A stretch of DNA of 64,000 nucleotides from Aquiflexum lacus. Lineage in GTDB: Bacteria > Bacteroidota > Bacteroidia > Cytophagales > Cyclobacteriaceae. The stretch's first letter is position 1; the number at the start of each line of letters is the position of its first letter. The notes under the pieces are model-generated. The model searched no databases. It was not told where the DNA came from and was given only the letters and a program-made list of their open reading frames with translations. The translations under genes and the position numbers were made by a program. Below are positions 8,349-16,944 of this stretch, piece after piece. The stretch covers positions 1 to 64,000 of the forward strand of contig NZ_JABFHF010000021.1 of the NCBI RefSeq assembly GCF_015476655.1, read 5' to 3'.

Positions 8349-9032
8349 ATGAACATTCTTAAATCATTAAAATTCAGGCAAATTCAATTTTTTCTGGGTA
8401 TCAGTATAGCAACAGGCTTTACCTCCCAAGCATATTCCCAAACCTCTGCCCCCAAAGTACCCACTCCTATAGAATTGATGGCCGGTCACCAAAGGTTGTT
8501 TTTCCAAATGGTGGTAAAAAAGAAATTTACCCCTGACAGCAAATTTGGATTTTTGTCAGTATCCACTTTTTCTTCGGATTATGGGAATGACTTAGATGAC
8601 CTGGATTTGGTGATGCCGGTGCTGATCAATTACAATTTTTATAAAAACTTCAGTGTTGTAACCGGAACTACCATTAATAACAATGTTGGACTGTCTCCAT
8701 TAGTAGGTTTGCAGCATTCGATTGCTACTAAAGAATGGGTAGCCGTTTCTATTGCATCACTTTTTCTCAATTCAAGTCGGAATATTGAGCTTTTTGGCAT
8801 TTATGAATACAAACCACAGATCAGTGCCAAACTTAACATCTACAGCAGGCTTCAGTACCTATATATTCATAATACAGCAGAAAACCTTCACGCAAGAAGC
8901 TTCCTACAATTGCGGGCAGGATTAAAGAAGGATGCTTTTAGTTTCGGCTTGGGTGCAAATTTAGACCAATATGGACCCGAAAAAGAGTTTAAGCCTAACT
9001 ATGGTATTTTTGTGGGTTGGGCTTTTCAATAA
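8349..9032 (+). CDS. Outer-membrane beta-barrel protein, unknown function
   Basis: A 227-residue protein with an N-terminal signal region (ending about SQAYSQ). After it come many alternating hydrophobic and polar beta-strand-like stretches, and the protein ends in an aromatic residue pattern (GWAFQ) typical of outer-membrane barrels. No enzymatic motif is seen. It probably sits in the outer membrane. It follows the Crp/Fnr regulator and may be co-transcribed with or regulated by it. Confidence 0.6.
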   Translation: MNILKSLKFRQIQFFLGISIATGFTSQAYSQTSAPKVPTPIELMAGHQRLFFQMVVKKKFTPDSKFGFLSVSTFSSDYGNDLDDLDLVMPVLINYNFYKNFSVVTGTTINNNVGLSPLVGLQHSIATKEWVAVSIASLFLNSSRNIELFGIYEYKPQISAKLNIYSRLQYLYIHNTAENLHARSFLQLRAGLKKDAFSFGLGANLDQYGPEKEFKPNYGIFVGWAFQ

Positions 9033-9054
9033 AAAAAGACCATTAAGTGCTGTG

Positions 9055-9120
9055 GAATTTGTACTGAAATTACAAATTCCATTCATCTGTACCCGAGATT
9101 ACAAATCTCGAGGAGCCACA
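9055..9120. repeat. REP-like hairpin pair with ATTACAAA core
   Basis: The segment contains a GGAATTTGT...ATTACAAATTCC arm pair and a perfect CGAGATTACAAATCTCG hairpin, followed by GAGGAGC. The spacer CATTCATCTGT is shared with the 7500-7640 cluster, so both copies belong to one family. It lies between convergent gene ends, where it could also act in termination. Confidence 0.65.
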
Positions 9121-9132
9121 AGTCTCAAAAAA

Positions 9133-9792
9133 TTACTTTAACCTTGCAATCGGTGTACTTCCACCCTTGGTTTTTTCATTTATGGTTACCAATACTTCTG
9201 CATCCAAAGGAAGAAAAACATCTACCCTGGATCCGAATTTGATAAATCCGAATTCTCCACCTTGTGCCAGCGGAGTACCTTCTTTTACATACCATTTGAT
9301 TCTTCTTGCCATCGCTCCTGCGATCTGCCTGACCAAGATTTTAACACCACTTGGATGCTTCAGCACCATGGTTGTCCTTTCGTTTTCGAGACTGGATTTT
9401 GGATGCCATGCCACCAGGTATTTTCCGGGGTGGTATTTGAAATATTCCACTATGCCTTTGATGGGGGAGCGATTGACATGGACATTGATGGGGGACATAA
9501 ATATGGATATCTGTTTCCTTCTTTCGTTAAGATATTCATTTTCGTTAGTTTCTTCTATGACCACTACCTTTCCGTCCGCCGGTGCAAAGACTAGTTTATC
9601 TTCATTAGGAAGCTGAATGTACGGATTCCTAAAAAACTGAAGGATAAGAATATAAAACACAACGCTTGTCAGCAGTATAATATTCAATACGGTTTCCTGG
9701 TCAGGAATGATCTGTGAGAGTCCAAAGTTGATGGCCGTAAGAATAATTAGCAGCCAAAACAGTATTTTTCTTCCTTCTTTATGTATAGACAT
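9133..9792 (-). CDS. psd: Phosphatidylserine decarboxylase family protein
   Basis: A 219-residue short-form phosphatidylserine decarboxylase, which converts phosphatidylserine to phosphatidylethanolamine at the inner membrane. It has two N-terminal membrane helices, the FAPADGKV motif (69-76), a VHVNRSP region with the conserved His near residue 105, and the self-cleavage site Gly187-Ser188 within KFGSRVD, where the pyruvoyl group is made. The ATG at 9792 is preferred over the one at 9837 because it gives the usual length. CdsA, which makes the CDP-diacylglycerol precursor, is encoded nearby on the same strand. Confidence 0.9.
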   Translation of the reverse strand: MSIHKEGRKILFWLLIILTAINFGLSQIIPDQETVLNIILLTSVVFYILILQFFRNPYIQLPNEDKLVFAPADGKVVVIEETNENEYLNERRKQISIFMSPINVHVNRSPIKGIVEYFKYHPGKYLVAWHPKSSLENERTTMVLKHPSGVKILVRQIAGAMARRIKWYVKEGTPLAQGGEFGFIKFGSRVDVFLPLDAEVLVTINEKTKGGSTPIARLK

Positions 9793-9865
9793 GATGGTAA
9801 ATTTAAAGGGCTGTGAATGTTTCCATCCACAGCCCAAATATAAGAAACTTTCTTTTCAGGCCGGA

Positions 9866-11143
9866 TTAGAATCCTCCCCTGAAGGTATAGGTTTTCGCAA
9901 CTTTGTCAATGGCAACGATATAAGCGGCAATTCTCATTGGCACATCATATTTGACTGAGGCTTCATAAACATGGTCAAAAGCATCCTTCATGATCCTGTC
10001 TGACCTTCTGTTCACCCTTTCTGCAGTCCACTTGTAGCCCAATCGGTTTTGCACCCATTCAAAATAGGAAACAGTCACTCCACCTGCATTGGCCAGAATA
10101 TCGGGTACTGCCATGATACCTTTTTCATTGATGATGGCATCCGCTTTCGCAGAAGTTGGTCCATTGGCACCTTCTACAATTAGCTTGGCTTTGATTTTAT
10201 CAACATTTTTTATGGTGATTACATCTTCTACAGCTGCCGGTACAAGTACATCCACATCCAACTCCAACAATTCCATTGGATCAGAAAGAATTTCAGCACC
10301 CTTGAACCCTTCTAATGTCCCTTTATTACTATCTCTGTAGGCAATGGCATCTTGAATATTGATCCCATTTTTATTGTGATATGCACCTGAGATATCAGAA
10401 ATAGCCACAATTCTTAAACCTCTTTCTTCTAAAAGTTGTGCGGCCCAAGATCCCACATTTCCAAATCCCTGAACAGCACAGGTCGCTTGAAAAGGGTTGA
10501 TTTTAAGTTTTTGCATTGCAGCAAGGGCAGTGACCATTACTCCACGTCCTGTGGCCTCTGTTCTACCCAATGAACCGCCCAAAACCAATGGTTTGCCAGT
10601 GACTACCGCATTGACAGTCATGCCATGTGCTTTGGAGTATTCATCCATCAACCAGGCCATTTCCCTAGGTCCTGTGCCCATATCCGGTGCAGGTATATCC
10701 TTGTCCGGTCCGAATACATCAATCATGGCCAAGGTATAAGCCCTCATCAATCTTTCAATTTCACCGGCAGACATTTCTCTTGGATTGCAACGCACACCTC
10801 CTTTGCCTCCTCCATAAGGTATATCCACCACAGCGCATTTCCAAGTCATCCAAGCCGCAAGCGCCCTTACCTCATCAAGATGGACATCAGGGGCAAATCG
10901 GATACCGCCTTTTGCTGGTCCAAGGATATTGGAGTGAATCACACGAATCCCCTCAAATACCTGAATTTTGCCATTGTCCATGGTGATTGGCAATGAAACG
11001 ATAACTTGCTTTGCAGGATTTTTCAGCACATTGTACACCTCGCTGGAGAGGCCAAGTTTTTCTGCTGCGATGTTAAATCTTTCCATCATTGACTCCAAAG
11101 GATTTTCTTTGTCTTTGATGGGTGCCGGTTCAATGTAAGCCAT
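9866..11143 (-). CDS. gdhA: Glu/Leu/Phe/Val dehydrogenase, probable glutamate dehydrogenase
   Basis: A 425-residue hexameric-type amino acid dehydrogenase, reversibly converting glutamate to 2-oxoglutarate and ammonia. The substrate-binding GPAKGG (Lys78), the MTWKCA segment and the catalytic PYGGGKGG (Lys114) are all present. A Rossmann domain with GFGNVGS follows, and the C-terminal helices are complete. The substrate lysines and length fit glutamate dehydrogenase rather than leucine dehydrogenase. Cofactor preference (probably NAD) is inferred from length only. It is co-oriented with cdsA and psd, with about 70-base gaps, although it has no direct pathway link to them. Confidence 0.88.
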   Translation of the reverse strand: MAYIEPAPIKDKENPLESMMERFNIAAEKLGLSSEVYNVLKNPAKQVIVSLPITMDNGKIQVFEGIRVIHSNILGPAKGGIRFAPDVHLDEVRALAAWMTWKCAVVDIPYGGGKGGVRCNPREMSAGEIERLMRAYTLAMIDVFGPDKDIPAPDMGTGPREMAWLMDEYSKAHGMTVNAVVTGKPLVLGGSLGRTEATGRGVMVTALAAMQKLKINPFQATCAVQGFGNVGSWAAQLLEERGLRIVAISDISGAYHNKNGINIQDAIAYRDSNKGTLEGFKGAEILSDPMELLELDVDVLVPAAVEDVITIKNVDKIKAKLIVEGANGPTSAKADAIINEKGIMAVPDILANAGGVTVSYFEWVQNRLGYKWTAERVNRRSDRIMKDAFDHVYEASVKYDVPMRIAAYIVAIDKVAKTYTFRGGF

Positions 11144-11215
11144 ATTGGGTTTATTTAGTTGACTTTGATATCTAGTACAATATTAAGGAGTTTTTATAAT
11201 AACCAAGGGTTAATT

Positions 11216-12055
11216 TTAGAAGATTTTCAAAAACGCAGCTATAAATGGGGCTGATAATAACAAACCGTCAAAACGATCCATAAAGCCTCCATGGCCGGGG
11301 AGAGATTTGCCCGAATCTTTGATCTCTATACTTCTTTTAAACAAAGATTCAATCAGGTCTCCATAGGTCCCAGCAATAATAATAATTGTGGCCACCCCTA
11401 ACCACTGCCATTCGGGTATTGAGTTAAAATATTTACCCAGAAAATAGGCAATCAGATATGCTGAAGCCGCTCCGCCTAAGAACCCTTCCCATGATTTTTT
11501 TGGTGAAACCCTTTCAAACAGCTTTGTCTTACCAAATTTGGTTCCTGCAAAATATGCTCCGGAATCACTTGCCCAAAGAATTAAAAGTGACCCTATGATG
11601 ATCTCATAATGAAAGGATCCATCAACAGAGAAAGCAGCAACATTTAGTAAAGAGAAAGGCACCGCAACATAAAAAATTCCTAAAAAGGTAAATGCAATTC
11701 CCGTAAATGGTTTCCTGTCTGATTTGCGATAAAGCTTGATGAAAAAAACCAATGAAGCTAAGGGAAAAATCAGGAAGTAATATTGCTCTTCCAAACGTTC
11801 CATTCCGATAAAAAAGGAAAGTGTAAATATGGTTACGCCTAGAAAAGTCCCAAAACTTTTAAGAGGCAACATGCCATCCAACCCGGATAATTTATAAAAT
11901 TCCATTTGGGCAAAACCCAAAATCAGTGCAAAAATGATAAAATACAGCCATGGGCTGTAATATGAACCTGCCACAATAGCTCCCGCTCCAATCAGACCTG
12001 TAATGACCCTTTGGCCCAAATTACTGTAATTGTTGATATTGAAGCGTTCCCTCAT
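11216..12055 (-). CDS. cdsA: Phosphatidate cytidylyltransferase
   Basis: About 279 residues with eight or so membrane helices. It transfers CMP from CTP to phosphatidic acid, making CDP-diacylglycerol for phospholipid synthesis in the inner membrane. The family signature is visible near the C-terminus: a KKSWEG block, then FKRSIEIKDSG, then GHGGFMDRFDGLL. The length is normal. Two starts are possible, 12055 and 12073; the shorter is preferred since it does not overlap the upstream gene. It belongs to a minus-strand run with the DUF2007 and CPBP genes upstream. Confidence 0.92.
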   Translation of the reverse strand: MRERFNINNYSNLGQRVITGLIGAGAIVAGSYYSPWLYFIIFALILGFAQMEFYKLSGLDGMLPLKSFGTFLGVTIFTLSFFIGMERLEEQYYFLIFPLASLVFFIKLYRKSDRKPFTGIAFTFLGIFYVAVPFSLLNVAAFSVDGSFHYEIIIGSLLILWASDSGAYFAGTKFGKTKLFERVSPKKSWEGFLGGAASAYLIAYFLGKYFNSIPEWQWLGVATIIIIAGTYGDLIESLFKRSIEIKDSGKSLPGHGGFMDRFDGLLLSAPFIAAFLKIF

Positions 12056-12056
12056 C

Positions 12057-12263
12057 CTAAAAGGAGATCTCATACTTTACGATGTTTAGCGCTTTAAGAA
12101 ATTCGTTTTTTGGAACCATCACTTCATATTGGCCATGAATCTGATATACAGATTCTTTTTTATTCAAGACCACCGCGGCAATTTCATTTTCTTCCAATAC
12201 CGACTTTACGATCTCAGCCCTTACAGGGGAACCATCGGAAAACACTTTTTGCCAATTACTCAT
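12057..12263 (-). CDS. DUF2007-type small protein
   Basis: A 68-residue protein starting MSNWQKVFSDGSPVRAEI. It has the compact alpha-beta ferredoxin-like fold pattern of the DUF2007 'putative signal transducing protein' family (YEVMVPKNEF... near the end). The ATG at 12263 is chosen because the longer frame overlaps the upstream protease gene heavily and adds a poly-lysine leader. It overlaps the end of the CPBP gene by 8 bases, suggesting translational coupling. The function is unknown. Confidence 0.75.
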   Translation of the reverse strand: MSNWQKVFSDGSPVRAEIVKSVLEENEIAAVVLNKKESVYQIHGQYEVMVPKNEFLKALNIVKYEISF

Positions 12264-13197
12264 GAGCAGGAATTTTTTTGTTTTTTTCTTTGAAAACTTG
12301 CATGCCGACAATCAATAGCACCAATCCTAACAAGGCAAAAGGTAAAGAAACTTGCTCTGACTCTTCAATGTTGAATTCAATTTTTCCCAATTTATTCAAA
12401 TAAACCAACATTACAGTAAATGCATTGTTCAGGATATGGGCAATGATGGGATATAGTAAACTGCCCGAATAATAATATAAATACCCGAAAATTGCTCCCA
12501 GCAACATTCTTGGAAACAAGCCATAAAACTGTAAATGTATGGCTGAAAATATAAAAGCCGCCAGCCAAATTCCTACATGTGCATTGCCAGTGTAAAATTG
12601 GAGCTTGGGCTGCAGTACTCCTCGAAAAAGGAATTCCTCTCCCAATCCTGCAAGGACACCTATGACCAACAATCCCATCAAAAATTCTGCGGGATTGTCA
12701 AAATCAGTCAAGTATTTGGTCATCACCATAAGTTCATCCTCCTTTTCCCTCATGGTCCTCTCAATGTCGCTTAAAAAATCCGGGAACTTGATTCCTGCAT
12801 TCCATTCGATCAAGATGCCATTGAATAGTATTCCCCCGATCATCACCACAATGGTAATTGCAAAGCCTATGAACTTAAATCGATCTATTTGTTGTTGCCA
12901 TCCAAGGTCTGCTTTGTCCACCAATTTGGCAATGACTAGGGCAGCAACAAAGAAACCCAAACCACTGCCCAGACCTTGTACAAAAAGAAAAGCCATTCTC
13001 CCATTGGGGTTATTTGATTGTCCTGTTAACAGCGCCATCAATTCATCAAGAGGAATGCCAAAAAGAGGATTGATCAGTAAAACACCAATGCCTTGTAACA
13101 AGAAAAGTACTCCAATGGTGATCAAAACCATTACAACAAAAGACAAAAGCCAATTACTTTTGGAAGCAATGGGGGTTTGGGTTTTATAAATCTGCAT
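12256..13197 (-). CDS. CPBP family intramembrane glutamic endopeptidase
   Basis: A 313-residue polytopic membrane protein with about eight helices. The family motif GLGEEFLFRGVL provides the catalytic Glu-Glu-x-x-x-Arg. Later helices carry the expected FSAIHLQF and HILNNA histidine and asparagine positions. These proteins are the CAAX prenyl protease 2 / bacteriocin self-immunity (Abi) family of intramembrane proteases. The substrate is unknown. The gene is the first of the minus-strand run leading to cdsA and psd, and it is divergent from dusB with a short shared promoter region of about 37 bases. Confidence 0.85.
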   Translation of the reverse strand: MQIYKTQTPIASKSNWLLSFVVMVLITIGVLFLLQGIGVLLINPLFGIPLDELMALLTGQSNNPNGRMAFLFVQGLGSGLGFFVAALVIAKLVDKADLGWQQQIDRFKFIGFAITIVVMIGGILFNGILIEWNAGIKFPDFLSDIERTMREKEDELMVMTKYLTDFDNPAEFLMGLLVIGVLAGLGEEFLFRGVLQPKLQFYTGNAHVGIWLAAFIFSAIHLQFYGLFPRMLLGAIFGYLYYYSGSLLYPIIAHILNNAFTVMLVYLNKLGKIEFNIEESEQVSLPFALLGLVLLIVGMQVFKEKNKKIPAHE

Positions 13198-13234
13198 AAT
13201 TGCGGTAAATTTACACGAAAATTATAATTACGAA

Positions 13235-14224
13235 GTGGTAAAAATAGGAAACTTGGATTTAGGTGAATTCCCTTTGCTTTTGGCACCGATGGAAGATGTC
13301 AGTGATCCACCGTTCAGAGCAGTCTGTAAAGAAAACGGTGCGGACCTGATGTACACTGAATTTATCAGTTCAGAAGGACTGATCAGGGATGCTGTCAAAA
13401 GTGTGCAAAAGCTGGATATTTTTGAATATGAAAGGCCTATAGGCATTCAGATTTTTGGAAATGAAATCGAATCCATGCGTGAAGCTGCAAGCATTGTAGA
13501 AGAAGCAGGACCGGATATGTTGGATATCAACTATGGTTGTCCTGTCAATAAAGTTGCCTGCAAAGGGGCGGGTGCAGGGATTTTGTTGGACATTGACAAA
13601 ATGGTCAGAATGACTGCTGAAATTGTCAAAAGTGTAAATATTCCTGTAACTGTGAAAACCCGGTTAGGATGGTCCCAAGATACCATCAGGATTGTGGAAG
13701 TGGCAGAAAGGTTACAAGATGTGGGTATTCAGGCCATCAGTATTCATGCCCGTACACGTCAACAGATGTATAAAGGAGAAGCAGATTGGTCTTATTTGAA
13801 CCTGGTCAAAGACAATCCCAGGTTACATATTCCTGTTTTTGGAAACGGGGATATTGATACGCCGGAAAGAGCCAAGGAATACCGTGAAAAATATAATGTC
13901 GATGGGATGATGATTGGAAGGGCTTCTATAGGATATCCATGGATTTTTAATGAAATCAAGCATTACTTTGAAACAGGTGAAAAGCTTGCAGGACCCGATC
14001 TTGCAGAAAGAATCCGTGTGACAAAAAAACACCTTGATTTTTCAGTGGAATGGAAAGGAGAAAAGCAGGGAATCCTGGAAATGAGAAGACACTATACCAA
14101 CTACTTCCGAGGGATGCCTAATTTCAAACCATTCCGTACACAGATGGTTACAGCAGAAAGTTATCAGGAAGTAGCTGCGCTTTTGGAAGAGGTGGGAGCG
14201 GTCTATGCTGATTATCAGTTTTGA
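13235..14224 (+). CDS. dusB: tRNA-dihydrouridine synthase B
   Basis: A 329-residue FMN-dependent TIM-barrel enzyme that reduces specific uridines in tRNA D-loops. The N-terminal LLLAPMEDVSDPPFR motif, the catalytic Cys102 in NYGCPVNKV, the flavin-contacting IHARTR segment, and GNGDI plus MIGRASIGYPW near the phosphate site are all present. The GTG at 13235 is the only start that keeps the usual N-terminus. The length is typical of DusB. Confidence 0.93.
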   Translation: MVKIGNLDLGEFPLLLAPMEDVSDPPFRAVCKENGADLMYTEFISSEGLIRDAVKSVQKLDIFEYERPIGIQIFGNEIESMREAASIVEEAGPDMLDINYGCPVNKVACKGAGAGILLDIDKMVRMTAEIVKSVNIPVTVKTRLGWSQDTIRIVEVAERLQDVGIQAISIHARTRQQMYKGEADWSYLNLVKDNPRLHIPVFGNGDIDTPERAKEYREKYNVDGMMIGRASIGYPWIFNEIKHYFETGEKLAGPDLAERIRVTKKHLDFSVEWKGEKQGILEMRRHYTNYFRGMPNFKPFRTQMVTAESYQEVAALLEEVGAVYADYQF

Positions 14225-14302
14225 GGAGAGGCGAGATAGGTTAGAGGCGAGAAGCGAGATACGAGAGTTTAGAGCCAAGAACAAAGAACCAAGAATCAAG
14301 AG
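14225..14302. repeat. Purine-rich word repeats (GCGAGA, CCAAGAA)
   Basis: Directly after the dusB stop are runs of GAGGCGAGA / GAAGCGAGA words, then CCAAGAACAAAGAACCAAGAA. They resemble the wording at the left edge of the window. There is no coding potential. Confidence 0.5.
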
Positions 14303-14329
14303 ACGAAGCCCGTTTAGTGTCTCACAATG

Positions 14330-14670
14330 AAAAATTTGAAAATTGATAGTTTAGAACTGCAAATAGCATTGAAGACTTGAAAGAACCTTGCCTTGTCACC
14401 TCGATCCCCCCGATAGCTATCGGGGCTATCGTGGAGAGAGGTCTGCTGCCCGTCTTGATGTCATTCCTTTTCTGAACATTTTCAAAATGTTGGGGGCTAC
14501 CGATGACAGAATTTGAGATTTATACCCTTGAACTGAAAAATGCATTCAAGACTATAAAGAACTTTGCCTTGTCACCTCGACGTCAGGAGAGGTCTGCAGC
14601 CCGCCTTGATGTCATTTTCCTTTCTGTAAATGCGAAATTTTAATTACTACCAATGACGGCTACCTGCCTT
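14330..14670. repeat. Intergenic repeat family R1, two tandem units
   Basis: Two units of roughly 165 bases share TTGCCTTGTCACCTCGA, then a GAGAGGTCTGC box and TTGATGTCATT with CTTTCTG. Unit 1 holds an extra perfect hairpin (CCCCGATAG / CTATCGGGG) in the middle. An inverted copy lies at 63180-63375, and relatives at 24301-24800. No coding potential is seen; the rest of the gap up to 14756 holds nothing recognisable. Confidence 0.7.
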
Positions 14671-14756
14671 AGATAGGAAAAACCCAATTTCATTAACATT
14701 TCTGAACATTTAATTAACGTATTGATAAAATGCAAAAACAATCACCCAAGGCCTAA

Positions 14757-15653
14757 ATGGATAGAGACATACAATCAGAGAGTGCCCTGAAAGCATGGGG
14801 ATTTCTTGTAATTTTGGCTTTAGTTTGGGGTAGTTCTTTTATTCTGATCAAAAGAGGATTGGAAGTCTATTCACCGGGTGAAGTCGGTGCCCTGAGGATT
14901 GTATTTGCAGGCATGGTCTTGTTGCCGCTTTCATTGCCTAGGCTGAAAGGTTTGAATAAGCGACAGGTCAAAAATCTCATTATTGTAGGTTTGGTGGGTA
15001 GTTTTATTCCGGCATTTTTATTTGCCAAAGCCCAAACCCAACTTAGTAGTTCACTTACAGGTGTATTCAATGCCATGACTCCGCTTTTTGTGGTGATCAT
15101 TGGAGCTTTGTTTTTTAATTCCAGGATTACGAGAAGAAATGGAATAGGGCTGATTATAGCATTCATTGGGGTAGTAATCCTATTGATGGTCAAAGAAGGC
15201 GGTCTTGGGAATTTTTCCGAAATAAATGCCTATGCACTATTGGTATTATTGGCTTGCGCCTGTTATGGGCTTAACCTGAACATCATCAAATTTCGATTTG
15301 TGGAATTAAAACCTGTCGCAATCACGGCCATTTCTTTATCCATAGTACTGCCTTTGGCCCTGATTTATCTTTTCACTTCCACTCAATTTTCTTTCAAATT
15401 GCTGCATGTAGAAGGTGCAGTTCAGGCAGCGGGATATATTGCCATATTGGGAATTGTAGGCACTGCATTGGCCTTGATTCTGTTTAATGTGATGGTGAAA
15501 GTGGCCACTCCTGTATTTGCAAGTTCGGTCACTTACCTGATCCCCGTTGTTGCCATTATGTGGGGATTGCTGGATGGAGAAGTTTTGTTGGCAGGACACT
15601 ATTTTGGGATCATTGCTGTTATTTTTGGAGTTTGGGTGGGGAATAGGAGGTGA
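14757..15653 (+). CDS. EamA/DMT family transporter
   Basis: A 298-residue membrane protein with ten helices arranged as two EamA repeats. The first has the LVWGSSFILIKRGLE signature, and the second begins near residue 155. These drug/metabolite transporters move small metabolites or amino acids across the inner membrane; the substrate is not predictable. The length is standard. It is flanked on both sides by repeat-rich intergenic DNA and stands alone. Confidence 0.87.
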   Translation: MDRDIQSESALKAWGFLVILALVWGSSFILIKRGLEVYSPGEVGALRIVFAGMVLLPLSLPRLKGLNKRQVKNLIIVGLVGSFIPAFLFAKAQTQLSSSLTGVFNAMTPLFVVIIGALFFNSRITRRNGIGLIIAFIGVVILLMVKEGGLGNFSEINAYALLVLLACACYGLNLNIIKFRFVELKPVAITAISLSIVLPLALIYLFTSTQFSFKLLHVEGAVQAAGYIAILGIVGTALALILFNVMVKVATPVFASSVTYLIPVVAIMWGLLDGEVLLAGHYFGIIAVIFGVWVGNRR

Positions 15654-15695
15654 AGCAATCTATACTCTTGTGGGAATTTAGCCCTCTTCCCTATG

Positions 15696-15856
15696 AGACA
15701 GAAGACGGGAGACGGGAGACGGAAGAGGAATCGTATTATCTAAAATTGGGAAGTAAATTCAATTGGATTTTGAAATTATCTTGGATTCGATTCATGTATA
15801 GAACCTCAGGTAGTGTTATTTCAAGTGTTCGGTCTCCTGTTTTCCGTCTTCCGTCA
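15696..15856. repeat. Inverted GACGGGA / TCCGTCT word repeats
   Basis: The block AGACGGGAGACGGGAGACGG starts near 15703. About 105 bases on, the complementary wording (GTCTCCTG, TTCCGTCTTCCGTC, 15831-15856) appears, so the two blocks could pair into a long imperfect hairpin. The same words occur at 2621-2650. An open frame running across it is judged spurious. Confidence 0.55.
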
Positions 15857-15913
15857 ATCAAAATTGAATTTACGTTTGAATTATATTACTTATAATTATT
15901 CAAGACAAAAACC

Positions 15914-16675
15914 ATGAAACTCAACTTTAAAAAATCCGGTAGCGGCGTACCCCTGATTATTTTACATGGTCTTTTTGGTTCTGCCGACAATTGGTTCAGT
16001 GTAGCCAAAGAACTGGAAAAATATTTTACCCTTTATCTCATAGACCAAAGAAACCATGGAGATTCTCCACATAGTGGGGATTGGAATTATGAGGTAATGG
16101 CTGAAGATATCAAAGAATTGATGGATGATGAAAAGCTTGGGTCTGCTAACCTGATGGGGCATTCCATGGGTGGTAAGACAGTGATGAAATTTGCTTTCAA
16201 ATACCCTGAAAAAGTCAATAAATTGATTGTAGCGGATATAGCGCCGAGGTTTTACCCTGTGCACCATCAAGGAATCTTGGCAGGCTTGAATGCCATTCCC
16301 ATCAATGATCTGAAGTCAAGAAAAGAGGCGGACGACATTCTTTCTGAATATATTGAGATAACAGGTATTCGTCAGTTTTTGCTTAAAAGCCTTGGAAGAA
16401 ATGAATCAGGTGGATTTGTGTGGAAAATTAACCTTCCTGTGATTACAGAGAAAATAGATAATGTAGGAGAGGAAATTGTTTCAGATAAGACCTTTGACAA
16501 ACCAACGCTTTTTATGGGAGGTGAAAACTCTGATTATATTACCGATAAGGACAAAGAAGAAATTTCAGAAATGTTTCCAAACAGCCACATCATTTTCATC
16601 AAGAATGCTGGACATTGGCTACATGCCGAGCAACCTGCTGCAGTCGTTGAAACGGTAAGGTCTTTTCTACGTTAA
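15914..16675 (+). CDS. Alpha/beta hydrolase, YbfF-like esterase
   Basis: A 253-residue alpha/beta-fold hydrolase. It shows the oxyanion HGLFGSADNW motif, LIDQRNHGDSPH, the nucleophile elbow GHSMGG with Ser84, and the C-terminal catalytic His in NAGHWLHAEQP. The pattern matches the YbfF-type acyl-CoA/carboxyl esterase group, which hydrolyses short-chain esters. The protein has no signal peptide, so it is cytoplasmic. It stands alone between repeat-filled gaps. Confidence 0.88.
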   Translation: MKLNFKKSGSGVPLIILHGLFGSADNWFSVAKELEKYFTLYLIDQRNHGDSPHSGDWNYEVMAEDIKELMDDEKLGSANLMGHSMGGKTVMKFAFKYPEKVNKLIVADIAPRFYPVHHQGILAGLNAIPINDLKSRKEADDILSEYIEITGIRQFLLKSLGRNESGGFVWKINLPVITEKIDNVGEEIVSDKTFDKPTLFMGGENSDYITDKDKEEISEMFPNSHIIFIKNAGHWLHAEQPAAVVETVRSFLR

Positions 16676-16689
16676 TCTTTGAGATTTTT

Positions 16690-16934
16690 TTGATCCCGAA
16701 GGTGTTTTCTGGAATCAGTAATAATGATTTTTTTACCACATATTCCGGTTGCATACATAGATCTATGGGAAAATAAATTAGACTGAAAAACTATTTGCTC
16801 TCCTATGATTCTATGTGGTAAATGATAGATCCAACCCTAAAAAACCTTAGAGTCCGCCGCCGCGGACCCTAAGGTTTAAATGCTTCTATTTAAGGTTTAA
16901 AACCTTCGGGGTCAAAAAAAGACCCAAAAAGGTT
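16690..16934. repeat. Cluster of inverted repeats between convergent genes
   Basis: Several nested elements are present: a TTTACCACATA arm pair near 16733 and 16812; a strong hairpin at 16843-16876 (arms AACCTTAGAGTCCGC and its near-perfect complement); and a hairpin at 16899-16934 (AAAACCTTCGGGGTC ... GACCC...AAGGTT) related to those at 62.88 and 63.08 kb. It separates two convergent genes, so a termination role is possible. Confidence 0.6.
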
Positions 16935-16944
16935 TGCCGAAGAT

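Noticed and set aside
15650-15895. Open frame after the DMT transporter
   Set aside because: It is made of GACGGGA/TCCGTC repeats and has no protein-like features.
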